Source: Opitutaceae bacterium
GTDB taxonomy: Bacteria > Verrucomicrobiota > Verrucomicrobiia > Opitutales > Opitutaceae
Length of the DNA stretch: 64,000 nucleotides
Direction: 5' to 3'
Assembly (NCBI GenBank): GCA_015075305.1
Contig: JABTUS010000012.1
Location: forward strand, 1-64,000
A program made the translations under genes and the position numbers. Shown piece by piece: positions 43,201-52,644 of this stretch. Each line of letters opens with the position of its first letter. Within the stretch, counting starts at the first letter, position 1. A model generated the notes under the pieces. It was given only the letters and a program-made list of their open reading frames with translations, ran no database searches and had not been told where the DNA came from.

Positions 43201-44066
43201 ATCTGCGTCCTATTTTGGGGGCGGTTCTCTTATGCCTAAGCCAGGCGGGCGGCGCAAGCGGGCCCAAGTCAGCCGGCCCGACAGGCGAGCACATATTGCC
43301 GCCGCCGCCCAGGCTGGACATGAAAGCCATGCCGCCGCAAAGGCGCGGTGCTGTAGTCATGCCTGCAATCGGTTCCCCAGGGCAAGCAGCAATACCTACT
43401 GCTCAAAACATCATTCGCATCGGCGAAGGCGGCAATGAAATCGTCTACGTCGGCCTCGGGTTCCTTAACCGCATATCCACACCATTCAGGGAGCCAAAGG
43501 TCATTGAGGCTTCCGGCACAGAATTCCAGCGCGTCGGCCAAGATATATATTTTCTCGCCGACAAGGAGGCACCAATAGGAATGTTTATTGCGGAGGGAGC
43601 TTCCGGCGGCGGAAGCCGTGTTGCAGCACTGACGCTTATACCTCGTGCGGGCCTTCCAGGGCAAAACATCATGCTTGTAATGGAGGGAGTGGATGGCGCA
43701 ACCACAGCACAGGCGCAGAGCAGCGAAGATCTGGCTGCCCCACCATCAGACTACACGGACGCCCTGCGGAAAGTCATGACCGCATTCGTCCAGGGCGGTG
43801 TGCCTCCGGGTTATCAGGAAGCAACGCTTAGGGTTGGTGCGGCGCGAGTAGGCGGCGTCCTTGTCCTGCCAGAAAAAATGTACCAAGGGTACGCATTCAA
43901 TGTTTTCCGATATCGCGTTGAAAACGCCGGCCGCGAACCGATCGATTTGAACGAGTCATCCTTTCATGAGGACGGTGTGCGGGCGGTTGCATTCTGGCGC
44001 AATGCGCGCTTGGCGCCGGGCGAAACAACCATGGTTTTCATAATCGCGGACCGGAAAGAGGATTAG
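43197..44066 (+). CDS. traK: TraK, secretin-like outer-membrane core protein
   Basis: A 289-residue exported protein. After the signal peptide and a Pro-rich linker, NRISTPFREPKVIEASGTEFQRVGQDIYFLADKEAPIGMFI is the TraK pattern (VirB9-like), with a C-terminal beta domain (VFRYRVENAGREPIDLNESSFHEDGVRAVAFW). F TraK is about 240 residues. It forms the core complex with TraB and TraV, whose genes follow. Confidence 0.85.
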   Translation: MNLRPILGAVLLCLSQAGGASGPKSAGPTGEHILPPPPRLDMKAMPPQRRGAVVMPAIGSPGQAAIPTAQNIIRIGEGGNEIVYVGLGFLNRISTPFREPKVIEASGTEFQRVGQDIYFLADKEAPIGMFIAEGASGGGSRVAALTLIPRAGLPGQNIMLVMEGVDGATTAQAQSSEDLAAPPSDYTDALRKVMTAFVQGGVPPGYQEATLRVGAARVGGVLVLPEKMYQGYAFNVFRYRVENAGREPIDLNESSFHEDGVRAVAFWRNARLAPGETTMVFIIADRKED

Positions 44067-44067
44067 C

Positions 44068-45363
44068 GTGGCTCACTTAAAGGAGTGGTGGTCACAGGTA
44101 TCGCCTCAGCGCAAAAGGGCAATCCTAATCGTGGGGTTGCTCACGGTGTTGTTTGTCGCCGCGTCCGTATTCCGGCGTGAGAAAGCGCCCACGGCTCGCG
44201 TGGAAAGCAAAACAGATATGAGCCTGGTCATGCCAAATCGAAAGGATGAAGGGCTAGCAGAACTACGCAACCAGATATCCTCAATGATTCAGGAAATCTC
44301 GAAAGAGAAGGAAGAAAACAAAAGAATCAGCGCACAAGTGGCAGATCTCACGCAAGCAAGGAAAGAATCCGAAAACCGGCAGATTATCGAATTGCAGAAG
44401 GAAGTGGCTGGGCTGCGTGACGAGCTGAAGCTCCAGCAATCCATTGCGGCAAATCGGCAGACGGCGAAGCCGGCGGGTGATTTTGGAGATCTGCCTCCTC
44501 CGATCGACAAGCCCAGCCTGCCATCTGAGCCACCTAAACCGAAAATTAGGGTGCAAGGCGGAGAGGGGGCGTCAATACCGCGCGTAGAGGGCGAAACGGC
44601 AGCCCAAGTGGGGATCGGCCAAGAGCGTACCCAAGCGCCGGTTAAAGCGGCGGCAGACGGCGGTAAAGCGCCAGCCACCAATCAGGTCACGCAATACATA
44701 CCCGCCGGCACTGTCATGCAAGGTGTGCTGCTCAATGGCGTGGATGCGCCGACGTCAGGGATGGGGCAAAAAAATCCGGTGCCAGTGCTGGTGAGACTAA
44801 AGAAGAACGCGATATTGCCCAATCGCTTTACACAGGATCTACGGGAGTGCTTCGTCATTATGGCGGGCAACGGCATCATGTCCTCCGAAAGAGTGCGCCT
44901 GCGTGCGGAGACAATCTCCTGCGTAACGCAAACAGGGGGAGTGATCGAAACCCGGCTTGATGGCTATGCCGTTGACATGGACGGCAAGGAAGGGTTGCGT
45001 GGCCAGGTGGTAACAAAGCAAGGCGCTCTTCTCGCGCGCGGCCTTATGGCAGGCTTTCTGTCGGGTTTCGGCCAAATGATGACGCCAACCACGACACCCA
45101 CCATCAGCATCTCTGGCAACGGAACCACTCAAACACAGACACCTGAGATCTCGGAGGCGATGCGAGGCGGTGCAATGCGCGGGATATCGCAAGCTGCAGC
45201 TGATTATTCGAAATTTTATCTCGATACCGCCAAAGAAATGTACCCGGTGGTCGAACTGCCCGGTGGGGTCGAGGTGTCAATTATTCTGGTGCGCGGTGTG
45301 CAGCTCGCAATCGGCCAGTCTGGCAGCAAATCGAAATGGGAGGGTTCGTGGTTCGGGCGTTGA
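44068..45363 (+). CDS. traB: TraB, VirB10-like core complex protein
   Basis: A 431-residue protein from GTG 44068: one membrane segment near residue 20-35, a coiled coil (residues 60-125), a Pro-rich linker, and the TrbI/VirB10 C-terminal domain (YIPAGTVMQGVLLNGVDAPTSG; RVRLRAETISCV; VVELPGGVEVSIILVRGV). It spans the envelope and joins the inner-membrane ATPases to the outer-membrane ring. traV overlaps its end by 28 bases. Confidence 0.9.
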   Translation: MAHLKEWWSQVSPQRKRAILIVGLLTVLFVAASVFRREKAPTARVESKTDMSLVMPNRKDEGLAELRNQISSMIQEISKEKEENKRISAQVADLTQARKESENRQIIELQKEVAGLRDELKLQQSIAANRQTAKPAGDFGDLPPPIDKPSLPSEPPKPKIRVQGGEGASIPRVEGETAAQVGIGQERTQAPVKAAADGGKAPATNQVTQYIPAGTVMQGVLLNGVDAPTSGMGQKNPVPVLVRLKKNAILPNRFTQDLRECFVIMAGNGIMSSERVRLRAETISCVTQTGGVIETRLDGYAVDMDGKEGLRGQVVTKQGALLARGLMAGFLSGFGQMMTPTTTPTISISGNGTTQTQTPEISEAMRGGAMRGISQAAADYSKFYLDTAKEMYPVVELPGGVEVSIILVRGVQLAIGQSGSKSKWEGSWFGR

Positions 45364-45848
45364 TAGTATTTATGGCGGCAGCGGCGATCACCGGCTGCAC
45401 GACAACAATGGGGATTGGCGAGAAATCCGAGTTTGCCTGCAACAAGAAACAGGACGGGATGGGGTGCTCGTCGGTCGAGTCCGTATATGAGGCCACGAAT
45501 GGCGCCAACTATCGACAGGCCATCTCGGAACATGCCGTACGCAGCACAAGCAGCGCGCCGACTCAAAGCGTCAGTCAGGCGGCCGTGGCGCCCATGCCGG
45601 CGCCGAGTTGGCCTGCCCCGGTTCTCGAGCCGGCGAGTGTGCTGCGCATTTGGATCGCCCCTTGGGTGGACGACAAGAAAGCGCTGCACTGGCCAAGCTA
45701 TGTTTTTGCCGAGGTTACACCGCGCAAGTGGTCCTTTGGGAATATGGATTTCAGATCCTCCCAGCAACTCGTTCCCTTGCAGGTCGATGGTCCTCGCAAG
45801 GGGGCCGAGTCAGGCAGCACCGTCCAACCCCTCCAACCACCTAGATAG
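45336..45848 (+). CDS. traV: TraV, core-complex lipoprotein
   Basis: A 170-residue lipoprotein with lipobox AITGC (Cys near residue 21) and the TraV pattern FACNKKQDGMGCSSVESVYE directly after it. The C-terminal ASVLRIWIAPWVDDKKALHWPSYVF is the segment that contacts TraK/TraB. VirB7-like role. ATG 45336 or GTG 45348 may be the start. Confidence 0.85.
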   Translation: MGGFVVRALIVFMAAAAITGCTTTMGIGEKSEFACNKKQDGMGCSSVESVYEATNGANYRQAISEHAVRSTSSAPTQSVSQAAVAPMPAPSWPAPVLEPASVLRIWIAPWVDDKKALHWPSYVFAEVTPRKWSFGNMDFRSSQQLVPLQVDGPRKGAESGSTVQPLQPPR

Positions 45849-45860
45849 GAGAGTAGCACT

Positions 45861-46160
45861 ATGAAAACCCGTCAATCGCAGTATGTTTTCCTCGCTGTTG
45901 CGCTCATGACCGTCTCGGAAATGGCGCTGGCCGGCACCGGGGGCTCGTTTCTCGATGGCCTGAAGACATTCATCCAAACTTCGCTCGAAGGCACCCTGGG
46001 CATCGTGATCGGCCTGGCTGGCTTGCTCTACGGGCTGGTCGCAGGGATCGCGCGCGGCTCGCTGGGTGGCCTTGGCATCGGAGTAGGCCTGGCCGCCGCC
46101 GCCTACTATGGGCCAAACATCGTCTCCACGATGGCTACCGCAACCCTGGCCGGCTTCTGA
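45861..46160 (+). CDS. traA: TraA, F-type conjugative pilin
   Basis: A 99-residue propilin. The signal sequence ends at MALA|GTGG; the mature protein of about 74 residues has two hydrophobic helices (TLGIVIGLAGLLYGLVAGIARG and LGGLGIGVGLAAAAYYG) with the small residues typical of F-type pilin. AGGAGAG precedes the ATG. Placement after traV and before traC is as in SXT/IncC, not as in F. Confidence 0.85.
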   Translation: MKTRQSQYVFLAVALMTVSEMALAGTGGSFLDGLKTFIQTSLEGTLGIVIGLAGLLYGLVAGIARGSLGGLGIGVGLAAAAYYGPNIVSTMATATLAGF

Positions 46161-46169
46161 TCGCTGCCG

Positions 46170-48626
46170 ATGCTTGTTGCTCGAACAATCAATTCGATGT
46201 TGCGGCGGAGTACGCCGCAAAGCACCTTCCCTGTCGTGGCCTACGAAAGCGGATTGGTGTTCATTGAAGATACCGAGCGCCGATCCTATTACGGTGCCTG
46301 CTTCATCGGCAATCCAGCCATCGGCATCAATGACACGATGTTCGAGCAAATCAAGTCGGTCATCTCGGCAAGCTTTCCGGCGAACACATTCCTGCAGTTC
46401 ATGCAACTCTCGCTTCCAGATATTGATGTCCACGTGGACACATGGATGGAAAGCAAAGTGAGCTCCTGTGTCGGCATGCGCCACATTCGAGAAGATCAGC
46501 GCGGGCTAATGCTCGAGTCGGTGCAGGCACAGGCGGAATATTTCCGGTCGGGCAAAACAGTTCCACACATCCGCTCGACCGGGATGAAGCTGCATACCGT
46601 CATCCAGGTGGCCACAATCAAGATTCCTGTCTTACCAACCCCCACCGACGATGACATGGAGCGATGCGTCGAGCTGATCGAGAAGTTCGAGCAAGGTCTA
46701 GCCACGGCCGGCTTGCCACTGCTTCGCGCCAGCGCAGAAGATTACTTATGGGTGCTACGACGCTGTTTTGATCCATATCTCGAAGAGCAGCCTTGGTATG
46801 ACGAGGCGCGGGAATTGCGCGAGCAGGTGCTAGCTCCGGGGTTTAGCATCGATTGCGCAAGCCCGGCAGATATGACCTTGCAGTCGTCGAAGGGCAATAT
46901 CCACATGAGGATTCTGTCGCCTCGACGATTGCCTTACCACATGCACATCGGATTCATGAACCTGTTCCAGGGAGATCCGGCCGGCATCAATAACCAAGTC
47001 CCCATTCCTTGGCTGCTCAGCTTCACGATGCATTTGCCTGACCGGAACAAGAAGCGCAATTGGTTCGAGCAGAAGTTCAAGGCGATCACCTTTCAGGCGA
47101 GCCAAGGGAACATAGTGAAGTGGGTGCCGCGTCTGGCAGCGAAGCGCGATGACATTGACACAATCAAGCACGAAATCGATAACGGCGGCGTACCCTGCGA
47201 GATCAACATCAGCATGGCACTGTATTCGCGCGACAAAAGCGAAATCAACCGTATCTCGTCACAGCTTTCCACCTATCTTTCCGGCTATCAGCTCGACATG
47301 GTGGAGGACCGGGAAATCCTCTGGCCGTTGTTCTGGAACGCATTGCCGCTTTTCCCATCCGACACATCGATACTCAATCTCGGACGCTACTGGAGCATGA
47401 GTGTGCGGCAGGGAATGCATTTTATGCCACTGACCAGCGAATGGTGCGGCACCAGGCTTGGCTCCACAATGCTGCTCGAAACTCGCCGCGCCCAACCATT
47501 CTCGTTCGATCTGTACGATTCCTCAACGAACTACAACGCCCTGGTCTTTGCCCAGTCGGGCGCCGGAAAGTCCGTGTTCCTGAACTACATGGTGACCAAC
47601 TACCTTACTGAAGGGGCGCGCATCTGGATCGTCGATATCGGCAGGAGCTACTATAAGCTCGCCAAGGCGTACAACGGCGAGTTTTGGTCCTTTAGTGAAA
47701 ACTCGAACATCTGCCTCAACCCATTCACGAACATCACCGACATCGACGACGAAATGGACCTGCTCGTCGCTTTGCTAGCCAAGATGGCTTCACCCAACGA
47801 CGGGCTGGACGCTTATCGCATGGCCAGACTGCAGGAGGCCATCAAGGCGGTATGGTCGAACAAGGGTCCGCGCATGACCGTGACTGACGTCGCGCAATGG
47901 ATGGACAGGCAGGAGGACGAACGCATCGTTGATATCGCCAAGATGCTCTATCCGTTCACCATGCACGGGCAGTTTGGCATGTGGTTCGAGGGGGAAAACA
48001 ACCTGAACTTCGAATCCAACCTTATCGTGCTGGAACTCGAGGAACTGGAGCAGAAGCCTGTGCTTCAGCAAGTCGTGCTGATGATTCTCATGGCCAAAAT
48101 CCAGTACGACATGTACCTGACGATGGGCGACAACCTCAAGAAGATTGCCGTCTTCGATGAATCCTGGGCACTGTTCTCCGATCCCGGCGTCGCAAAGTTT
48201 CTCAACCATGCCTTCCGTCGCTTCCGGAAATACAACGGGGCCTGTGTGGTCGCGGTTCAAAATATTGCGGATTTCTACACGCACGAACACATGGGGGCGG
48301 TTGCCGCAAACGCAGCGACGAAGATCGTCATGAATCAACTGCCGGAATCGGTCGACCAGGCCATCTCCAGCGGCCAACTGACGCTCGATCCGTACGGCGT
48401 ATCACAGCTCAAAACCGTACACACCGTTCCCGGGGCCTACTCGGAACTGATGTTCCTGTCGGGCGGGGCTTGGTCTGTGGCGCGCCTCGTACTCCCGGAG
48501 TTTCTCAATATCCTGTATTCGACGAAGGGCGAGGAACGCACCCGCATCATCGAGGCAGCCGAGAGGGGTATGCCCATAAAAGACGCCATCCATCAACTCA
48601 TGAGAGAAAGGCAAAATAATGTCTGA
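46170..48626 (+). CDS. traC: TraC, VirB4-like T4SS ATPase
   Basis: An 818-residue ATPase. N-terminal half with CagE/TrbE/VirB-type domain; Walker A in FAQSGAGKSVFLN near residue 463, Walker B in IAVFDESWALF near 662, and ACVVAVQNIADF as following motif. It powers pilus assembly. Length agrees with F TraC (875) and SXT TraC (about 800). It overlaps trbI by eight bases. Confidence 0.92.
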   Translation: MLVARTINSMLRRSTPQSTFPVVAYESGLVFIEDTERRSYYGACFIGNPAIGINDTMFEQIKSVISASFPANTFLQFMQLSLPDIDVHVDTWMESKVSSCVGMRHIREDQRGLMLESVQAQAEYFRSGKTVPHIRSTGMKLHTVIQVATIKIPVLPTPTDDDMERCVELIEKFEQGLATAGLPLLRASAEDYLWVLRRCFDPYLEEQPWYDEARELREQVLAPGFSIDCASPADMTLQSSKGNIHMRILSPRRLPYHMHIGFMNLFQGDPAGINNQVPIPWLLSFTMHLPDRNKKRNWFEQKFKAITFQASQGNIVKWVPRLAAKRDDIDTIKHEIDNGGVPCEINISMALYSRDKSEINRISSQLSTYLSGYQLDMVEDREILWPLFWNALPLFPSDTSILNLGRYWSMSVRQGMHFMPLTSEWCGTRLGSTMLLETRRAQPFSFDLYDSSTNYNALVFAQSGAGKSVFLNYMVTNYLTEGARIWIVDIGRSYYKLAKAYNGEFWSFSENSNICLNPFTNITDIDDEMDLLVALLAKMASPNDGLDAYRMARLQEAIKAVWSNKGPRMTVTDVAQWMDRQEDERIVDIAKMLYPFTMHGQFGMWFEGENNLNFESNLIVLELEELEQKPVLQQVVLMILMAKIQYDMYLTMGDNLKKIAVFDESWALFSDPGVAKFLNHAFRRFRKYNGACVVAVQNIADFYTHEHMGAVAANAATKIVMNQLPESVDQAISSGQLTLDPYGVSQLKTVHTVPGAYSELMFLSGGAWSVARLVLPEFLNILYSTKGEERTRIIEAAERGMPIKDAIHQLMRERQNNV

Positions 48627-49080
48627 AAGCAGTGAAACCTCATCCAGCAAAACCAAATCCACGGGCACCGCGTTCAATTTTCCATTGTGGGCGGGCGCAC
48701 TCATCGGCGGGCTATTCCTTGCCCTCTTCATGCACCAGGCTGCAACAAATGCCACATCAGGGGTTGCACGTATTGTCGTCATCGATACCAATCGACTGAT
48801 CCAGGCCAAAGCCATGACCGCATCCGGAAAGGATGCTAAAACCATCACCACCGAAGCGGCAACCTTTTCCAGTCAGCTGGACAGTGTCGTAAAGGGGCTG
48901 ACGGCGCAAGGCTATGTGGTCATGAATTCAGCGCACATGGTGGGCTGGCCTGAGACGGCCGACAAGACGGCTGAATTGGCCAATCAGTTGGGCGTGGATC
49001 TCAAACTGGCAGACGCCGTATCGGACCAATATGCCTCACGCGGCCGCGAGATTCTTCAGCTGGCTAAACCGACCCGCTGA
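48619..49080 (+). CDS. trbI: TrbI, F-type pilus protein
   Basis: A 153-residue protein with one N-terminal membrane segment (LWAGALIGGLFLALFMHQ) followed by ARIVVIDTNRLIQAKAM, the TrbI_Ftype pattern, and a helical C-terminal region. In F, TrbI affects pilus retraction. It overlaps the S26 peptidase gene by 50 bases. Confidence 0.75.
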   Translation: MSESSETSSSKTKSTGTAFNFPLWAGALIGGLFLALFMHQAATNATSGVARIVVIDTNRLIQAKAMTASGKDAKTITTEAATFSSQLDSVVKGLTAQGYVVMNSAHMVGWPETADKTAELANQLGVDLKLADAVSDQYASRGREILQLAKPTR

Positions 49081-49591
49081 GCGCCGGCGGCGATTTGCAG
49101 CGCAGGCGCTGCTTCTGGTGGCAACAATTATTGCCGCAGGCGAGACCATCAGTCTGGTTGGGCGGCATTGGCGCCTGGCCATAGATGTGCAGAAGGTTCC
49201 TTGCATGCCGGCAAGGGTGTCCCTGGTGAAAATGGGGCACCCGGGAGATGTGACCCGTGGCGATCTGGTGGCATACAGAACGAACCGGGCCGGTAAGTAT
49301 TTCAGCCAGGAGCAGATGATGGGGAAGCGCATAGCTGGGATCGCGGGTGACACGATCGTGGTGCGCGACCTGGGTCTGTGGATAAATGGGCAACGAGTCC
49401 GAGACCTTGAGTTGTGTCGTCGCAAATACCTGGCGGAATACTGCGCCGATCGCAACGAAACGGTGCCTACTGGCCACGTATTCCTGCTTGCCGACCACCC
49501 TGAATCTTTCGACTCGCGTTACTGGGGGGCTATCCCGGCCGGGCAGCTCGTGGGCAGAATCGTTTGGCCGAGTTTCCCCACTAGGGAATAG
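49031..49591 (+). CDS. S26 signal-peptidase-like protein (TraF/TrhF type), Cys at the nucleophile position
   Basis: A 186-residue protein with one N-terminal membrane segment and the S26 core: VPCMPARVSLVK near residue 57, MMGKRIAGIAGDTI near 97 (catalytic Lys) and LADHPESFDSRYWGAIPAGQLVGRI at the end. In LepB and RP4 TraF the first motif has Ser-x-Pro; here it is Cys-Met-Pro. Members of this family in F-like systems process pilin or other transfer proteins. The Cys may be a family variant. Annotated as peptidase by fold. Confidence 0.75.
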   Translation: MPHAAARFFSWLNRPAERRRRFAAQALLLVATIIAAGETISLVGRHWRLAIDVQKVPCMPARVSLVKMGHPGDVTRGDLVAYRTNRAGKYFSQEQMMGKRIAGIAGDTIVVRDLGLWINGQRVRDLELCRRKYLAEYCADRNETVPTGHVFLLADHPESFDSRYWGAIPAGQLVGRIVWPSFPTRE

Positions 49592-49593
49592 CG

Positions 49594-50541
49594 ATGCCGG
49601 CAGGGTGCATGTCTAAGCGGCTTGCCATAATGGCCCTGGGCGTTTTTGCCGCAGCGCCGTTGGCAATGGGCGGCGAGAACAATTTCTTCCGCGACAAGGA
49701 ACGGGGATGGTATTGGTACGAGGATCCGCTGCCAGTGAAGCCTGTCGAGAAGCCGAAGGAAGAGCCGATTCCTCCGAAAGCACCGGCACCAACAGCGAAA
49801 GAACAACCCAATCTTTTCAGTGCCGAATGGCTGCGCAAGAATCTCGACCGGCTACGCGATGACGCCATCGACAACCCCGATGACAAGGACAAGGTGGCCG
49901 CTTACATGTATGCCCAGCGTGTGCTTATGGACAAGGCGCAGCGCTTTGCCAGCGCCGCCTCGGTCATGGCGAAGACCGATCCCTTGCTGGACGAAACGAC
50001 ACGGGTGCCGCTCGATACCGCCGCCGCCGCGGCTTTTCACCGCGGCATCGAAGCGAACAAGGGGGAAGCCATCAAGCTGCTGGCGAAGAAGGGCGGCATT
50101 CTGTTCTTTTTCGACTCGAGCTGCAGCTTTTGCATGACTCAAACGCGCGCACTGCGCTGGCTGGAGAAGGAAAGCGGATTTACGGTACTCAACATCTCCA
50201 TCGACGGCAAGCCGATCGAGGGGATGGCACGCTATGTGAAGGATACGGGGCAGGCTGCGGCACTCCGATTGAAAATGACGCCCACTACCATCTACGCCGT
50301 GCCGCCGGACAAGTATTACATCATCAGCCAGGGCTACCATTCTGCGGACACCCTGCTCGACAAGATCATGACGGTGGCCGTTACGGAAAAGCTGCTCCCG
50401 GAACACATGATCGAAATTCAGCGCGGCTATGAGCGTGGCGTGTTGACTGCCGGCGACATGCGCGATCCGGCGCTCACGAGCCGGGATGACACAAAGGAAT
50501 GGGTGCGGGCGCTCCAGGAAAGACTCGGAAATAGGTACTAA
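49594..50541 (+). CDS. traF: TraF, thioredoxin-like F-pilus assembly protein
   Basis: A 315-residue exported protein. Residues 25-60 contain GWYWYEDP and a Pro-rich stretch; the C-terminal domain has FFFDSSCSFCMTQ with CSFC near residue 178 and TPTTIYAV as cis-Pro loop. F TraF has the same fold but usually lacks the active CxxC, which is present here. Follows the S26 gene at two bases, and precedes traH as in F. Confidence 0.88.
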   Translation: MPAGCMSKRLAIMALGVFAAAPLAMGGENNFFRDKERGWYWYEDPLPVKPVEKPKEEPIPPKAPAPTAKEQPNLFSAEWLRKNLDRLRDDAIDNPDDKDKVAAYMYAQRVLMDKAQRFASAASVMAKTDPLLDETTRVPLDTAAAAAFHRGIEANKGEAIKLLAKKGGILFFFDSSCSFCMTQTRALRWLEKESGFTVLNISIDGKPIEGMARYVKDTGQAAALRLKMTPTTIYAVPPDKYYIISQGYHSADTLLDKIMTVAVTEKLLPEHMIEIQRGYERGVLTAGDMRDPALTSRDDTKEWVRALQERLGNRY

Positions 50542-50552
50542 AGGGATATGGC

Positions 50553-52025
50553 ATGCTAAGAAAATTCGGTGCTATTGCAATGCTGACCGCCGCCGGGATG
50601 GTGCCCTTGAACGCCATGGCACTATCAGAATCTGCGCTGCGGGACATGCTCTATGCCACGACCAGCCCCAGCGTCTACAAGTCGCAGAACCGCATGGGTG
50701 CGGTGGGTGGCGCGATCGGTATGCGCGTGCCCAACCAGTCGATCAACCTGATGACGTTCGATCCGCCAAGGCTCGACGTCGGGTGCGGCGGCATCGACAT
50801 GTTCGGCGGCTCCTTCTCATTCATCAACGCAGAAAAGCTCATCGCCATTTTCCGCAACATCGGGCAGATCGCGGCGGCGGCCCTGTTCAAGTTGGCCGTC
50901 TCTTCTATTTCAGAAAAGCTCGGCGCGACCATGACCGAATTCCGTTCGATCATGGATGCCCTGAACAACGTGAAGCTCAACAGCTGCAAGATCGGCTCCG
51001 CGCTGGCGCTCAATATCACCGACTACGGGAAGAATCCGGAGAACGAGGCAGCCTACCACGCAAGAAAAGAAATCGAAGCCAATGCCGGCAAGGCCGGGGA
51101 GAGCTGGACACAATTCTGGAACATGTTCCTGCCTGACAAGAACGTCATCGAAAAGGACACCAAGAACGTCAAGGCCGGCAACCATACTTGGCGCGCCATG
51201 GCGCAGAACCAGACCTTCAAGATGGTGCGGGGGCTGAAGGAACACGAAGCGGCCACGCTCATCATGAACATCATCGGCGCCAATGTCGTCCGAACCAAGG
51301 ACAACATGGATGGCGAGTGCTCCACGGAAGATGACGGCTCAAACCGATGTACGGAGAACATGATAACGATCCAGGCGAACACCTTGACCATGGACATGCT
51401 CATGGACCCAGAAGCCGCCGCCGACGGGCTAAATGCCGGCGCGATGATCATGGCCTGCATGGGCGGCGAACGTGTTGACGACGAATTTGCCTGCCAGAAG
51501 TTCGAGCGCAAACAGCTATCAAACTATTTCCCGGGAGCGAAGAAACTGGCGCGCAAGATTCTCTTCGGCAGCGACAACCCTTCAGCCGAGGTGGAGCCGA
51601 CGGGCGGGGTGACCTACTACATTCTCAACGGGTCATGGGGCGCATTTCCTGATGCTGTCGATTACATTGGCAGCATCGAAATGCCCCTGCTGCAAAAGCT
51701 GGTGATGGTGCAGCGCGACAAGCAGGCCCTACTGTCGCACGCGCAGCACTTCAAGGAAATCCTCACCGATGACATCGGCGTGCATTTTGCCAAGGCGCTG
51801 GCCGATGCAGCTCTGGCGACCTATTCCGGCATCCGCAACATCGAGGCGCCCAAGGATCCGACACCAGGCGAGGCGGTTAATCGTTTCAGGAAACAAATCG
51901 AGAAATATCAGGTGTCGTCGAAGGAGCGTATCGAGCGTAATCGGGCGATCGAGGAATTTACCGCTGCGGTCTCGGGCTCTCTTGGCAGCGGCACCATGCT
52001 GCCGCCCGGGGCGAGCAAACGCTAA
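50553..52025 (+). CDS. traH: TraH, F-pilus assembly protein
   Basis: A 490-residue exported protein (signal peptide ending NAMAL). Typical TraH blocks: PPRLDVGCGGIDMFGGSFSFINAEKL near residue 75, LNSCKIG, a central AWRAM-type segment, and C-terminal helical regions. F TraH is 458 residues. It works with TraF and TraG in pilus extension and mating-pair stabilisation. Confidence 0.9.
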   Translation: MLRKFGAIAMLTAAGMVPLNAMALSESALRDMLYATTSPSVYKSQNRMGAVGGAIGMRVPNQSINLMTFDPPRLDVGCGGIDMFGGSFSFINAEKLIAIFRNIGQIAAAALFKLAVSSISEKLGATMTEFRSIMDALNNVKLNSCKIGSALALNITDYGKNPENEAAYHARKEIEANAGKAGESWTQFWNMFLPDKNVIEKDTKNVKAGNHTWRAMAQNQTFKMVRGLKEHEAATLIMNIIGANVVRTKDNMDGECSTEDDGSNRCTENMITIQANTLTMDMLMDPEAAADGLNAGAMIMACMGGERVDDEFACQKFERKQLSNYFPGAKKLARKILFGSDNPSAEVEPTGGVTYYILNGSWGAFPDAVDYIGSIEMPLLQKLVMVQRDKQALLSHAQHFKEILTDDIGVHFAKALADAALATYSGIRNIEAPKDPTPGEAVNRFRKQIEKYQVSSKERIERNRAIEEFTAAVSGSLGSGTMLPPGASKR

Positions 52026-52041
52026 TTTTGGGGATATCGAC

Positions 52042-52632
52042 GTGGAAAAACTCAAGCTGTTCGTTATCGTCGCGGCGCTTGCGGTGTCGTTGCCCGCGTC
52101 TGCCGACATGTGGTCGGATATCGGCTGGATCCTCGAAGGCCAGACGGCAAGCGGATCGGCCATGGTAGGGGACTCCGGCATGCTCGATGTCAATAAAACC
52201 TTTGCCTTGCGCCGCCCTCTCATCATGGGTGGGCAGGTCATTTTCCCCAGTGTAGGGCTTGCGGGCATTCATCTGCCGAGGCGCCAGGCCGGCTCGGATC
52301 TGGCGGCACAGGCGATCTTTCTTTTCAACGACAAAGCCGCCGGCAAAGAATTCTTTTTCGAGTGCTATGTACAGATCCCGGAACTGAATCGAATGCTCTG
52401 CCTGCCTGTGCGCAACCCGAAAGATCCCGTGCTCGAGCTGGTCAAGGCGGGGCTGGCGTGGGTTGATAGCCGGCCTGGCGGGCCACTGCGGTATCAGATG
52501 ATTATCCGTGGATATCGCAAGGCGGAAGCCGAGGCGCGCCAGAACCGTGTCGGCATGTGGGAGAGGGCGGAAACAACCCCTTCGGCGCAGTATCGCGCTC
52601 ATGTCGAGCGAGACACGGCCTGGTTCCGATAA
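52042..52632 (+). CDS. Exported SNase-like (thermonuclease fold) protein
   Basis: A 196-residue exported protein from GTG 52042 (signal peptide ending LPASA). The C-terminal part matches the SNase/OB-fold layout: VGLAGIHLPRRQAG, AAGKEFFFECYVQ, DPVLELVKAGLAWVDS and EAEARQNRVGMWE. The catalytic Arg and Asp of staphylococcal nuclease are not all evident (GIHLP in place of GIDTPE), so activity is doubtful. A periplasmic nuclease-like protein between traH and traG is uncommon. Confidence 0.6.
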   Translation: MEKLKLFVIVAALAVSLPASADMWSDIGWILEGQTASGSAMVGDSGMLDVNKTFALRRPLIMGGQVIFPSVGLAGIHLPRRQAGSDLAAQAIFLFNDKAAGKEFFFECYVQIPELNRMLCLPVRNPKDPVLELVKAGLAWVDSRPGGPLRYQMIIRGYRKAEAEARQNRVGMWERAETTPSAQYRAHVERDTAWFR

Positions 52633-52644
52633 GGGGGCGCGCGC

